A stretch of DNA of 57,782 nt from DATFAS01 sp035254305 (lineage in GTDB: Bacteria; Bacillota; Bacilli; Aneurinibacillales; RAOX-1). Under the pieces are notes generated by a model that did not search any database, had not been told where the DNA came from, and saw only the letters and a list, made by a program, of their open reading frames with translations. Every line of letters begins with the position of its first letter. Positions within the stretch are counted from its first letter, which is position 1. Positions 9,327-18,215 of the stretch are shown piece by piece. The DNA lies in NCBI GenBank assembly GCA_035254305.1, contig DATFAS010000045.1, positions 1-57,782 on the forward strand, read 5' to 3'. The position numbers and the translations under genes are program-made.

Positions 9327-9362
9327 AACCTTGTCAGCCTCACAGGGCTGAATTTAAAGGTT
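9327..9362 (-). promoter_or_regulatory. PyrR-binding anti-antiterminator RNA element
   Basis: On the minus strand the segment reads AACCTTTAAATTCAGCCC, then TGTGAGGCTGACAAGGTT. It folds as AACCTT/AAGGTT and CAGCC/GGCTG around a purine-rich loop. This matches the known PyrR site pattern (TTTAA ... CC.GAGAGGCTGA.AAGG) with few changes. It lies between the promoter and the attenuator. PyrR binding here should stabilise termination when UMP is high. Confidence 0.85.
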
Positions 9363-9379
9363 CTTATGAAGTTATTCAA

Positions 9380-9408
9380 AGTATGCCACTTATGTTTTGC
9401 ACTGTCAA
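9380..9408 (-). promoter_or_regulatory. Sigma-A promoter of the pyr operon
   Basis: A perfect -35 TTGACA (9403-9408) and a -10 CATACT (9380-9385) are separated by exactly 17 bp. Predicted start is near 9373, giving a leader of about 210 nt that holds the PyrR element and attenuator. It overlaps the last codons of the rluD-like gene. Confidence 0.85.
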
Positions 9409-9411
9409 TCC

Positions 9412-10338
9412 CTATCTTATTTGACGAAATTCTTGCAATACTTTCTCCATATCCTCTGGAATCGGTCGTGAAAACTCCATATATTCACCCGTTGTTGGGT
9501 GGTTGAATCCAAGAATAGCTGCATGAAGTGCTTGTCCGTCTATAGGAACTACATTTTTGGTAGGTCCATACTTAGGATCACCAACAAGTGGATGGCCAAT
9601 ATATTTCATATGAACACGAATTTGATGTGTTCTTCCTGTTTCTAGCTTTACCTCGACAAGTGTAGCATCCAGAAATCTTTCTATTACTGCAAAATGAGTA
9701 ATCGCATGCTTTCCATGTTCATGGACGATAGCCATTTGTTGACGATTCTTCGGATCACGGCCAATAGGAGCATCAATCGTTCCTGTTGCATGTGCAATAC
9801 GTCCATGAACAATCGCTATATACTTCCGATTAACCGTATGCTCCTTAAGCTGATGGGCCAACGATAGATGTGCCTTATCATTTTTCGCTACCATAATAAG
9901 ACCTGATGTGTCTTTATCAATGCGGTGTACAATCCCAGGGCGCATCACTCCATTGATACCAGATAAATCATGACAATGATAAAGAAGACCATTAACCAAT
10001 GTCCCTGTATAATGTCCAGCTCCGGGGTGAACAACAAGTCCTCTTGGTTTATTGATCACCACAACATCTTGGTCTTCATAGGCAATATCAAGATCCATTG
10101 CTTCGGGTGCAATATTTAATTCAACAGGTGGTGGTACCCGAAGTGATACTTCATCATCAACAGATAGACGATAATTTCCCTTTACTACTTGACCATTAAC
10201 CTCAACCAATCCGTCTTTAATCCATTTTTGCACCTGTGATCGAGACCATTCTTCACCATTTTCTGCTAAAAACTTATCGATCCTTTCATCTGAATCACCC
10301 GATTCAATGATCCAGTCAAACAATTCAAAGGTTGACAC
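9412..10338 (-). CDS. RluA/RluD-family 23S rRNA pseudouridine synthase (YlyB-like)
   Basis: It isomerises uridine to pseudouridine in large-subunit rRNA. An N-terminal S4 RNA-binding domain (DERIDKFLAENGEEWSRSQV) leads into the RluA catalytic domain, with the catalytic Asp in HRIDKDTSGLIMVAK and the downstream motif LETGRTHQIRVH. At 308 residues it is normal for the RluD group. Start is GTG at 10338, with AAAAGGGG about 9 nt upstream. Position between lspA and the pyr leader is that of B. subtilis ylyB. Exact target uridines cannot be read from sequence. Confidence 0.92.
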   Translation of the reverse strand: MSTFELFDWIIESGDSDERIDKFLAENGEEWSRSQVQKWIKDGLVEVNGQVVKGNYRLSVDDEVSLRVPPPVELNIAPEAMDLDIAYEDQDVVVINKPRGLVVHPGAGHYTGTLVNGLLYHCHDLSGINGVMRPGIVHRIDKDTSGLIMVAKNDKAHLSLAHQLKEHTVNRKYIAIVHGRIAHATGTIDAPIGRDPKNRQQMAIVHEHGKHAITHFAVIERFLDATLVEVKLETGRTHQIRVHMKYIGHPLVGDPKYGPTKNVVPIDGQALHAAILGFNHPTTGEYMEFSRPIPEDMEKVLQEFRQIR

Positions 10339-10343
10339 TTTAA

Positions 10344-10811
10344 CTAACCCCTTTTCTCCGCAATCATTTCCTTAATCGTATCAAGAATAAACAAACAAAC
10401 CCCTATAACGATGGCAGAGTCAGCTATATTAAAAATAGGATAATTAATTAGCGTGAAATCAAGAAAATCTACCACTTCACCATTTAACAAACGGTCTAAA
10501 AAATTGCCCACAGCACCACCCAAAATCAAAGCAAGTGCATATGAAATCAAAGGTTTGCTTCTTCCAAGTCTGCGTAAATAATAGACAATTCCCACTACAA
10601 TAAGCACAGTAATTAAAATAAAAAACCAACGCTGGTTCTGTAGGATTCCAAAAGCTGCTCCCCTGTTTCGGTGTGAAGTAAGGTGAAACACACCTTCTAT
10701 TAATGGAATAGATTGCCCAATTGTCATATACTTTACTATGAACCATTTACTGACCTGATCTAGAATGAAAACCAATAGCGCAATCAAATAGTACAATGCG
10801 GTTCCCCCCAC
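10344..10811 (-). CDS. lspA: Lipoprotein signal peptidase (signal peptidase II)
   Basis: This membrane aspartyl protease removes signal peptides from diacylated prolipoproteins. Four hydrophobic segments are visible, together with the catalytic aspartates in GNFLDRLLNGEVVDF and FNIADSAIVIG; HRNRGAAFGIL is also family typical. The long form uses a GTG at 10811 (155 residues). A TTG at 10796, preceded by GGGGGG, would give 150 residues and better matches known N-termini that begin with YY.IALL. The stop is 5 bp before the rluD-like start, so the two genes are probably co-transcribed. Confidence 0.95.
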   Translation of the reverse strand: MGGTALYYLIALLVFILDQVSKWFIVKYMTIGQSIPLIEGVFHLTSHRNRGAAFGILQNQRWFFILITVLIVVGIVYYLRRLGRSKPLISYALALILGGAVGNFLDRLLNGEVVDFLDFTLINYPIFNIADSAIVIGVCLFILDTIKEMIAEKRG

Positions 10812-10847
10812 AGTTGAAAGTCATCCTTTTTTGCAGACAATACTAGA

Positions 10848-10856
10848 ATTTTAGCA
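10848..10856 (-). promoter_or_regulatory. Candidate extended -10 promoter for lspA
   Basis: The minus strand reads TGCTAAAAT, a TGn extended -10 about 37 nt upstream of the lspA GTG. No convincing -35 lies 16-18 bp upstream, so the call rests on the extended -10 alone. Confidence 0.45.
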
Positions 10857-10937
10857 TAGGGAATTACAGAAAGCTACCAATTCACTACCAAGGAACGGAA
10901 AATAGCATCCCTAGCCTTGAAGCCAAGGAATGCCAAA

Positions 10938-12905
10938 TTACGAAGGGGAAAGCTCTCCATATTTTTCAAGATATTTTAGCACAGTTAACACAAAGGTAGA
11001 ATGGGACCAAGTTAATGGGGCAACCGATAATGGATTACCTGAATAAGGATCTAGTTGTTCAGGAAGCACGCCACTTTCTAAGGAATGCTTCACAACCCAA
11101 CATAGAATTTCCTGAGGCCTCTTAAGGTCCTCTAATGTTTTTGCCCGGGCAATTCGCCACTCAGCCATCCATAAGGTACAGATAATCCAAGGGTTCCCAG
11201 GTACATTCGCTATATCCTGAGACTTCTGAAAGTAGTAATCATTTTGGTATCGACTGATCCCGCCAATCTTTGTCCGTGAGCACAGGCCCTTCTCAACAGC
11301 CTCTAGGGTACGGATTACCCGAGGATCGTCTGGTTCAAAGACACCAAATGCAAACAAACCATACATACTACTCTCTAGCGTTAAATCCTTCGTAATCGAA
11401 CCATTCTCATCAATATAGATTCCTCGAATAAATCGTCCAATTTCTTCATCATAGAGGTGTTTTTCCATCCCCTTACGAATTCTCTCCGCTGTATCCTCGT
11501 ATCTCTGGCAACGCCTATCATCACCAAACAATCGGGCAAATTTAGCGGCTGCTATTAATCCCCCATAGACGCTAGAAGCTGTAAATGTGAAGATTCCTCT
11601 TCTCTCCTCCCACAGATCATAGCTTGGCTTAGGAAGATCCACCCGTTCATCTATGTATTGAGTTAAGAATTTAGCAGCCGGTCGGATGAGATTGACATAT
11701 AACCCCTGTGAAAATTCAATCTGCTTATGCTGGCAATAATGTTCCCAAAGTGCAAAAAGAACAAGAGCTGTTTCATCCTCCTGAATCGGCAGCTGATAAG
11801 AACCATTCTGAACATAGGGGTGCCAGCTCGAACCAACCGAACCGTCTGGATTATATTTATGAAAGAGATAGCCATCCTCAGATATGGCTCTTGAGCAGAA
11901 TTCAAAAAACGGACTAACAAGTCTTTCGTAGCCTGCCTTCGTCATAGCATAAGCGACTAGTGCCCCATCCCTCGGCCACATATAACTATAGTGATCCCGA
12001 TTATATTGTAGGATATCTGAATCATTGGCTGCAATAATTGCCCCATTACAATCCGTTTGTGTCCTTACAATTAATAGGCTCTTCTTATATAATGAAATAA
12101 CCTCTTTAGGAAGATCCGCAAAGCTTAAATCGTTTTTATTCACCCATCTCTCCCAATACACCTTCACTCGCCGCAGTAAAGCCTCTGGATCACTTTCAAG
12201 AACATATTGGTTTAGATTTTTAATTTCACTAAGATTCTTTCCAACACACATCCAATACCACAAAGGGGTCTTAGCCTTAGCAGCCAATGACAAACGAAAA
12301 CTAACCGTACTATCTACTGAGCCTTGTGCAATAGGATTCCCGGATAATACCCCATCCTCCGCGTCGCGCCAAGTACCTTCTGCATGGTTGAATCTTTTGA
12401 CACCTGTGCTATATTGATAGATCCCACTACTTTCCGTCTTTCCATTAATGAGAATATAAACATTTCGTTTATAATGATAAATTGCCTGTGTCATTGGATC
12501 GTAGACTGCTGTGTCACCTACTTCTGTTTCATTGATGCTGAAATCATGATTAAAGAATAAACGGATCTCACGATCGGTCTCCTTTAGATTCTTCACCATA
12601 ATTTTCTTAAAATAAATAGTCTCCCGTTGATGTACAGCATCATTAATCTCTAGTTGAATACCTAAAATACGATTTTCAGCAATAACATGGGTTACTAACG
12701 TTTCTGGTAGATAATTCAGTTGAATCTGCCATGTAGAATCTTGACACCAACAGAAAGAACCATCTACCCAAACACCAATCCTAGAAAAATACCCCCCAAT
12801 ATGATTCAGCTGACCAACATAAGGAAAATAGAAGTCACGCATATTGAGGGAGCTATCAAAATTGATGAGAAGTTTCCCATTGCCAACGACCAATGGTCTC
12901 GGCAT
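10938..12905 (-). CDS. Glycoside hydrolase family 15 protein (glucoamylase-like)
   Basis: GH15 enzymes release glucose from non-reducing ends of alpha-glucans or alpha-glucosides by an inverting mechanism. The N-terminal third is the beta-sandwich domain typical of bacterial members (VVGNGKLLINFDSSLNMRDFYFP). The (alpha/alpha)6 catalytic domain shows YNRDHYSYMWPRDGALVAYA, then YDLWEERRGIFTFTASS with the likely general-acid Glu, and a C-terminal PLTWSHSTFVLTVLKYLEK. It has 655 residues and no signal peptide, so it is probably cytoplasmic and may act on an internal glucan made by its neighbours. It is last of a tightly spaced four-gene cluster, 13 bp after the ManC-like gene. Substrate (maltodextrin, trehalose, other) is not determined by these motifs. 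Confidence 0.87.
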   Translation of the reverse strand: MPRPLVVGNGKLLINFDSSLNMRDFYFPYVGQLNHIGGYFSRIGVWVDGSFCWCQDSTWQIQLNYLPETLVTHVIAENRILGIQLEINDAVHQRETIYFKKIMVKNLKETDREIRLFFNHDFSINETEVGDTAVYDPMTQAIYHYKRNVYILINGKTESSGIYQYSTGVKRFNHAEGTWRDAEDGVLSGNPIAQGSVDSTVSFRLSLAAKAKTPLWYWMCVGKNLSEIKNLNQYVLESDPEALLRRVKVYWERWVNKNDLSFADLPKEVISLYKKSLLIVRTQTDCNGAIIAANDSDILQYNRDHYSYMWPRDGALVAYAMTKAGYERLVSPFFEFCSRAISEDGYLFHKYNPDGSVGSSWHPYVQNGSYQLPIQEDETALVLFALWEHYCQHKQIEFSQGLYVNLIRPAAKFLTQYIDERVDLPKPSYDLWEERRGIFTFTASSVYGGLIAAAKFARLFGDDRRCQRYEDTAERIRKGMEKHLYDEEIGRFIRGIYIDENGSITKDLTLESSMYGLFAFGVFEPDDPRVIRTLEAVEKGLCSRTKIGGISRYQNDYYFQKSQDIANVPGNPWIICTLWMAEWRIARAKTLEDLKRPQEILCWVVKHSLESGVLPEQLDPYSGNPLSVAPLTWSHSTFVLTVLKYLEKYGELSPS

Positions 12906-12918
12906 TTAACATCACACC

Positions 12919-15339
12919 CTAATTTGTTTGATATTTTTGGATTCGGTCGACATAAGTTTGTGCTAGTGTTGATGCCATCTCATTGGAGGCTGCTTGGGTA
13001 ATGACACGAACATGCGGTTGGTCCATATCTGGCATAATCAACACCCAACCATCAGAATCAAAAACCTTAATCCCATCAAGCAGTTCTACCTGCTTTCCTT
13101 TGGATTCCTCCATCATCATTCGCATCACTTTACCCTTATTCTTCCAATCACAAAATACAGCTTTACGCGCCATATGGAAGGCAGGTAACTCAAGAATAAT
13201 CTCGGAAAAGGACTTCCTCCTTTCCGCCAAATATCCGATAACCCGCACAAGGCTATAAAGCCCATCAAATAGCGGTTGAAACTTCTGCCCAGTGCCAACC
13301 AGCATTAACTCACGAGCTGTTTCCTTCGTTCGAACTACTTCAATTTGTAACTGATGAGCAAACCATTCTATTTCCTTTGGGGCACTAACTGGTATCCCGA
13401 TTTTATATCGATTACCTGCTTCTGTACCGCTGTGGATGAATAGATGGAGAGCAATCATGAGGTCATCGGTTACAATCTTTCCTTTATCGGTTACAAACGA
13501 ATATTGCCGTGCATCTTGATCTAATCGAATCCCAAGGTCTGCTCTATTCTTGCGAACAGCCTCAACCAATTCTCCTAAATGATTGGTTTCTTTTGCATGG
13601 ATTTGGATGACTTGGCATCCTAGGCTTGATAATAGACTCATAACTGAATGGCCAAGGACTAAAGGATCATAGTCAAGAACAATATTAAAGCGATGGGATC
13701 TAACCTTGGACTGAGGAATTTCTCGCAATAATGCGGACAGATAATCATCCTCTACCGTTGGTACATGGCGATTGGCACCTAATTTATCCGTAGTGGCACG
13801 GACAAAATCCTCCTGCCAATAAGCATTTTCAATCCTTCGTTCAAATCCTTTATCAATCGGCAATCCTTGTGAATCAAAGATTTCGATTTGTACACATCCA
13901 TCACTTTCCCTATCCGTATGGATATGAATCCCCCAATTTACGGAATATGCCTTAATACCATAGCGTGCAGCAGCAGAGAAGGTTTTTCCAAAGTCAAGGG
14001 TCTGAATTCCTGATGCATTTAATCCAATTAATAAGGATAGCTTAATTAGTTGTGAAAATGGATGTGGACAAGAGCTTAGAGCAATGACTGCACCCGCTTT
14101 TACCTGTGTACTCATAGCTGATGCTAGTCTCGCTGCAAAGTCAGGTGTAATATCAATATTGGGAATTCCTTTAATCCCGAGAGCCCCAAACAAATGGCGA
14201 GCTTGCTTTGTCCCCCAAATAATCGAAGTATGAACCATTGAATTTTGCTCTACTTCTTTATCTGGCCAAATCTTTACACCTGCTTTTATGCTTGCATTAG
14301 CACCAATTCTACAAGCATCCCCCATAATTACCCCTTCAGCTAATTGGGCACATTCCCCAATCATTGAGCGGTTACAAACTGTCGTTCCGTTGAGCTCTGC
14401 TTTGGCACTAATATAATTGTGATCCCACAAAACAGATTGACGGATAATCGTTCCATTTTTAATTACATTATGTCTACCTATAATGCTGTATTCCTCTATG
14501 AGGGAATGGTCCTCTACATAGGTACCTCTCCCGATAAATATCGGAGCCTGAAGGATTGCATCCTCGGCAATTAATACATCCTCTTCCACATAAATGCCTG
14601 GTTTTACCTGATTGGCCTTAATCAATGTATCGACCCTTCGATCTAAAATATCAAATTGTGCCTGTCGATAGATTTCTAAGTTACCGATATCTGACCAATA
14701 TCCATTCGCAATATAACCCATCATTCGCTGCCCTTGACTTAATAGGATCGGAAAAAGGTTTTTACTAAAATCAAATTCAACATTTTTCTCAAACAGACTG
14801 AGAACAAATGGCTCTAAAATATAAATTCCGGTATTTACTGTATCACTAAACACTTCACTCCATGATGGCTTTTCAAGAAACCGGGTAATATGGCCTGCAT
14901 CATTCGTCATGACAACGCCATATTCCAATGGGTTTTCCACCTTACTTAAAATCATGGTTGCAACTGATTCATTCTTAACATGATATTCTATAGCTTCTCG
15001 AAGATTAAAATCTGTGAGTGCGTCCCCACTAATGACCAGAAAACGATCATCTAGAAATTCTTCACAGTTTTTTACACTTCCAGCAGTACCAAGTGGTATA
15101 GATTCTTCGAAATAGACAATTTTTACTCCAAAGTCAGAACCATCACCAAAATAATTTTTAATTGACTCAGGAAGATACTGTAGAGTAACAGCAATTTCAG
15201 TAATTCCATGTTCTTTCAAAAGCTCAATGATATATTCCATACAAGGGCGTCCAAGAAGCGGCACCATGGGCTTTGGCAAATTAGAGGTTAGTGGACGAAG
15301 TCGGGTTCCTTTCCCACCGGCCATTATAACAGCTTTCAT
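12919..15339 (-). CDS. ManC/GDP-mannose pyrophosphorylase-like nucleotidyltransferase fused to a degenerate phosphomannomutase domain
   Basis: Residues 1-235 form a nucleotidyltransferase domain (MAGGKGTRLRPLTSNLPKPM, then YLPESI and a GTAGSVKN segment). Residues about 250-370 are a left-handed beta-helix with hexapeptide repeats. From about 385 to the end, the fold resembles alpha-D-phosphohexomutase, but hallmark sites are missing. Where TASHNP should supply the phosphoserine, the sequence reads HIHTDRESDGCVQ, and the DGDxDR metal loop reads LDQDARQ. The tail is therefore probably non-catalytic, perhaps regulatory or structural. The head could make an NDP-sugar (GDP-mannose or ADP/UDP-glucose); the base is not certain. 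It lies 20 bp after the GH57-GT4 gene. AAAGGGG precedes the ATG. Confidence 0.85.
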   Translation of the reverse strand: MKAVIMAGGKGTRLRPLTSNLPKPMVPLLGRPCMEYIIELLKEHGITEIAVTLQYLPESIKNYFGDGSDFGVKIVYFEESIPLGTAGSVKNCEEFLDDRFLVISGDALTDFNLREAIEYHVKNESVATMILSKVENPLEYGVVMTNDAGHITRFLEKPSWSEVFSDTVNTGIYILEPFVLSLFEKNVEFDFSKNLFPILLSQGQRMMGYIANGYWSDIGNLEIYRQAQFDILDRRVDTLIKANQVKPGIYVEEDVLIAEDAILQAPIFIGRGTYVEDHSLIEEYSIIGRHNVIKNGTIIRQSVLWDHNYISAKAELNGTTVCNRSMIGECAQLAEGVIMGDACRIGANASIKAGVKIWPDKEVEQNSMVHTSIIWGTKQARHLFGALGIKGIPNIDITPDFAARLASAMSTQVKAGAVIALSSCPHPFSQLIKLSLLIGLNASGIQTLDFGKTFSAAARYGIKAYSVNWGIHIHTDRESDGCVQIEIFDSQGLPIDKGFERRIENAYWQEDFVRATTDKLGANRHVPTVEDDYLSALLREIPQSKVRSHRFNIVLDYDPLVLGHSVMSLLSSLGCQVIQIHAKETNHLGELVEAVRKNRADLGIRLDQDARQYSFVTDKGKIVTDDLMIALHLFIHSGTEAGNRYKIGIPVSAPKEIEWFAHQLQIEVVRTKETARELMLVGTGQKFQPLFDGLYSLVRVIGYLAERRKSFSEIILELPAFHMARKAVFCDWKNKGKVMRMMMEESKGKQVELLDGIKVFDSDGWVLIMPDMDQPHVRVITQAASNEMASTLAQTYVDRIQKYQTN

Positions 15340-15359
15340 ACGTCTTTCCCCTTTCCATC

Positions 15360-18197
15360 CTATGTTCTGAAAACCGTTTTTTCAAGATTTAACGAATCAT
15401 AGACACTCCTTGTGGATATGGCAAGGTCCCTCCAACTATATCGTTTATCAATGATGGATTTCGCCTCTGTTGCTAACTCTTGAAGTCTATCCTTATTATT
15501 TAACGCATAGATGAGCTGATCTCGAAGAGATGAAACCATTCCCGCATACACCTTCAAACCAGTTACTTGATGCTGTACAATTTCATCCATTCCCCCCGTA
15601 TCTGAGACTATTACCGGAGTCCCCGCTGCCATGGCCTCAAGAGCCACGATCCCAAAAGGCTCGTAAATACTTGGAAATACAGCTAAATAAGATTGAGAGA
15701 ATAGATAGTTTCGCTCCTCATCATCTATAAATCCTGTGAAAAGAAACTTATGAGCAACACCCATGTCCAAAGCAAGCTTCTCTAAATCTTTTTTCATGGG
15801 TCCTTTTCCAGCAACTACAAATTTTGCTTCAGGACAGCAGTTCAATATATCATTAGCCGCCTCGATTAATAGTCCAGCACCCTTTTCTCGAACCAGCCGA
15901 CCAACAAAGAAGATAATTTTCTCCTCTGGAAATGCATAACGATCTCTTGAAAAGGTAGAACTATTTTTTATCTTAAGCTGTTTTTCATCAACCCCATTTG
16001 GAATCACTACCACTTTCTCAGATGGTAGATCGAATAAACGAATCATTTCTCCAGCCATATATTGACTGCAAGCAATCACTGTTTCTGCTTCATAGGTAAG
16101 CTTCCACTCTTCCCCATGAATCTGCTTCTGTAAATCGGTAAAAATCCCTTGATTACGACCAAACTCTGTAGCATGGATAGTTGCCATCAAAGGCAGACCA
16201 AAGCGATTCTTCATCTCTCTCGCTGCTGCAGAGACAAGCCAATCATGTGCATGTACCACATCAAAGGCTAATCCTTGTCTGTGACAATACTCTAAATGGG
16301 CAACCATAGATAAATTGAGTTCAAAAACCCAATCCATAAAATTCTCCTGTCCTCCTTCATGAAAACTGGAAATACGGTGCACATGTACACCTTCCATATT
16401 TTCATATCGAGGAGAATGTTCTACGTAGCTTGTAAAGACATGAACTTCTTCTCCCTGGTTTACTAACTCCCGAGATAAGTCATACACAGCACGAGCTAGA
16501 CCACCTACAATTTTAGGCGGGTATTCCCATGCAAGCATGAGGATACGTCTGTGTACAGGTTGATCTGTACACTCCCTACTAGATGCTATTGCTACTCTAT
16601 GCATTTCCTCCGGTAAATAGACTGATGAACGAATTCCGTCAAATATTGGCCATCTTAACTCCAATTGCTGCAGCCAGTCTAAATCAAGGTTATGCCCTAA
16701 GAGCCCTTCATAAATCTGATTGAACAGGCCTAGATGCTCATTTACTCTTCTAACTGCATATTCTGTCATCGTCTGATTATCCATCATAAAAGGCCAATCA
16801 CTACTTTGTGCAAGCAATAATTGTTTTAAGGCTATTACCAATGCCTTCTCTTCCCATTCATTCGGCTGGGTGATACGGCTAACTAGCTCTACCATTTTCT
16901 TTTCGGCCTTGTGTAAATGTCGATATATCCAAGCATTATTTGGGCCCACCCATACTTCACAATACCCATTTCTTCCCCAAGTACTAAGAGGCGGTTGGGC
17001 GACTTCTTGTTCCGGATAGAGAGCAATATATTCAGAGGGTGTAATCATAAGAAATGTTTTTTGATCAAAGCAAATCTTCCGACATAAATAATTAAGAAAT
17101 TGCGGCCCCTCATACCACCAATGTCCGAATAGCTCAGCATCATAAGGTGCGACAACGAGTGGTTTAATTCCTAGTGTTGAAGATTGATGGCGAATTTGAT
17201 TTTCCCGATTATACATAAAATTTCCAGCATGGATAGCCGCTTTTTGATCTGCCCATTTTGGTTGATAGAGTTCCTTCTGATCTGATTTCCCAGTGATGCG
17301 ATAATACTTAAGTCCCGTATTCACCCGAATTCCTTTCGCATGAATATAGGGCAATATGTACGATAAAGGTAGATCAAATCCAATATCTCGATAATATTCC
17401 CGGTAATCATAATCACCTGGGTAACCTGTAAAGGAACTCCATACTTGTGAGGAAGATTCCTGATCTCTAGCAAAGGCATAAACACCATATCCTGTTTTAA
17501 TAGGAGAGAAGACACCATTCTTCGGCTTAGGTGATGCATGTTCTAAAGAGTGAGAGTCACAGAAAAAATAATCAACCCCTAGCTGCTTTAGAATCCGATC
17601 CAATCCAGGTGTATACCCACATTCTGGTACCCATACCCCCTTTGGCCGAAATCCTAGATATCTCTCAAAAGTGGCGAGCCCAATTTCCCATTGTGCATAA
17701 ATCGATTCTGCTGTTTCCATTGCAGGCATAAAGCCATGCGTAGCAGCTGTAGTCATTAACTCCAATAAACCTTTTTCACTCAACTGCTTGAACCTAGGAA
17801 CTACTAAATAATCGTGCTGTTCCATATATTCTTTAATACCTAGGAAGGTTTTGAAATACATTATTGCCAATCGATTATTGGCTGCATCCCTACGTGTTCT
17901 AGCTATCTCCTTTTTGGACAATTCAATTAGCTGGTCCAAATGATGTCTGTATCGTTCTAATAAAAATCTATCTTCAAGCATGGACAAGAGAGTTGGGGAA
18001 AGTGAAAAGGTGATGCGAAAATCAACCTTGTCTTCTACTAGTTTTTCAAAGGTTTGTAGCAATGGAATATACGTTTCTGTTAATGCCTCGTACAACCATC
18101 GTTCTTCTAAGCAATCTTTCTCCTCATGTCGAACATAGGGTAAGTGAGCATGGAGGACAATAGCTAAATAGCCAACTTCTTCTTGGGGTAATGCCAA
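15360..18197 (-). CDS. Fusion of GH57 (branching-enzyme type, DUF1957) and GT4 glycosyltransferase
   Basis: Residues 1 to about 540 are a GH57 family protein: HAHLPYVRH at 16-24, the nucleophile Glu192 in VWVPECGY, the acid Asp353 in PYDAELFGHWW, and the C-terminal DUF1957 helical region. GH57 proteins of this type are 1,4-alpha-glucan branching enzymes. From about 551 a GT-B glycosyltransferase follows, with RRILMLAWEYPPKIVGGLA, the second-domain start FFVGRLVREKGAGLLIEA and the E-x7-E donor motif YEPFGIVALEAMAAGTPVI. One chain may thus elongate and branch an alpha-glucan. Start is TTG at 18197 behind GAGGTG with 7 nt spacing. At 945 residues both parts look complete. Confidence 0.9.
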   Translation of the reverse strand: MALPQEEVGYLAIVLHAHLPYVRHEEKDCLEERWLYEALTETYIPLLQTFEKLVEDKVDFRITFSLSPTLLSMLEDRFLLERYRHHLDQLIELSKKEIARTRRDAANNRLAIMYFKTFLGIKEYMEQHDYLVVPRFKQLSEKGLLELMTTAATHGFMPAMETAESIYAQWEIGLATFERYLGFRPKGVWVPECGYTPGLDRILKQLGVDYFFCDSHSLEHASPKPKNGVFSPIKTGYGVYAFARDQESSSQVWSSFTGYPGDYDYREYYRDIGFDLPLSYILPYIHAKGIRVNTGLKYYRITGKSDQKELYQPKWADQKAAIHAGNFMYNRENQIRHQSSTLGIKPLVVAPYDAELFGHWWYEGPQFLNYLCRKICFDQKTFLMITPSEYIALYPEQEVAQPPLSTWGRNGYCEVWVGPNNAWIYRHLHKAEKKMVELVSRITQPNEWEEKALVIALKQLLLAQSSDWPFMMDNQTMTEYAVRRVNEHLGLFNQIYEGLLGHNLDLDWLQQLELRWPIFDGIRSSVYLPEEMHRVAIASSRECTDQPVHRRILMLAWEYPPKIVGGLARAVYDLSRELVNQGEEVHVFTSYVEHSPRYENMEGVHVHRISSFHEGGQENFMDWVFELNLSMVAHLEYCHRQGLAFDVVHAHDWLVSAAAREMKNRFGLPLMATIHATEFGRNQGIFTDLQKQIHGEEWKLTYEAETVIACSQYMAGEMIRLFDLPSEKVVVIPNGVDEKQLKIKNSSTFSRDRYAFPEEKIIFFVGRLVREKGAGLLIEAANDILNCCPEAKFVVAGKGPMKKDLEKLALDMGVAHKFLFTGFIDDEERNYLFSQSYLAVFPSIYEPFGIVALEAMAAGTPVIVSDTGGMDEIVQHQVTGLKVYAGMVSSLRDQLIYALNNKDRLQELATEAKSIIDKRYSWRDLAISTRSVYDSLNLEKTVFRT

Positions 18198-18215
18198 TGG
18201 AATTCACCTCGTGTT

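Noticed and set aside
10477..10746. An 89-codon ORF overlapping lspA in another frame on the same strand
   Set aside because: lspA motifs and hydrophobic pattern are intact in the main frame; the alternative is a frame shadow.
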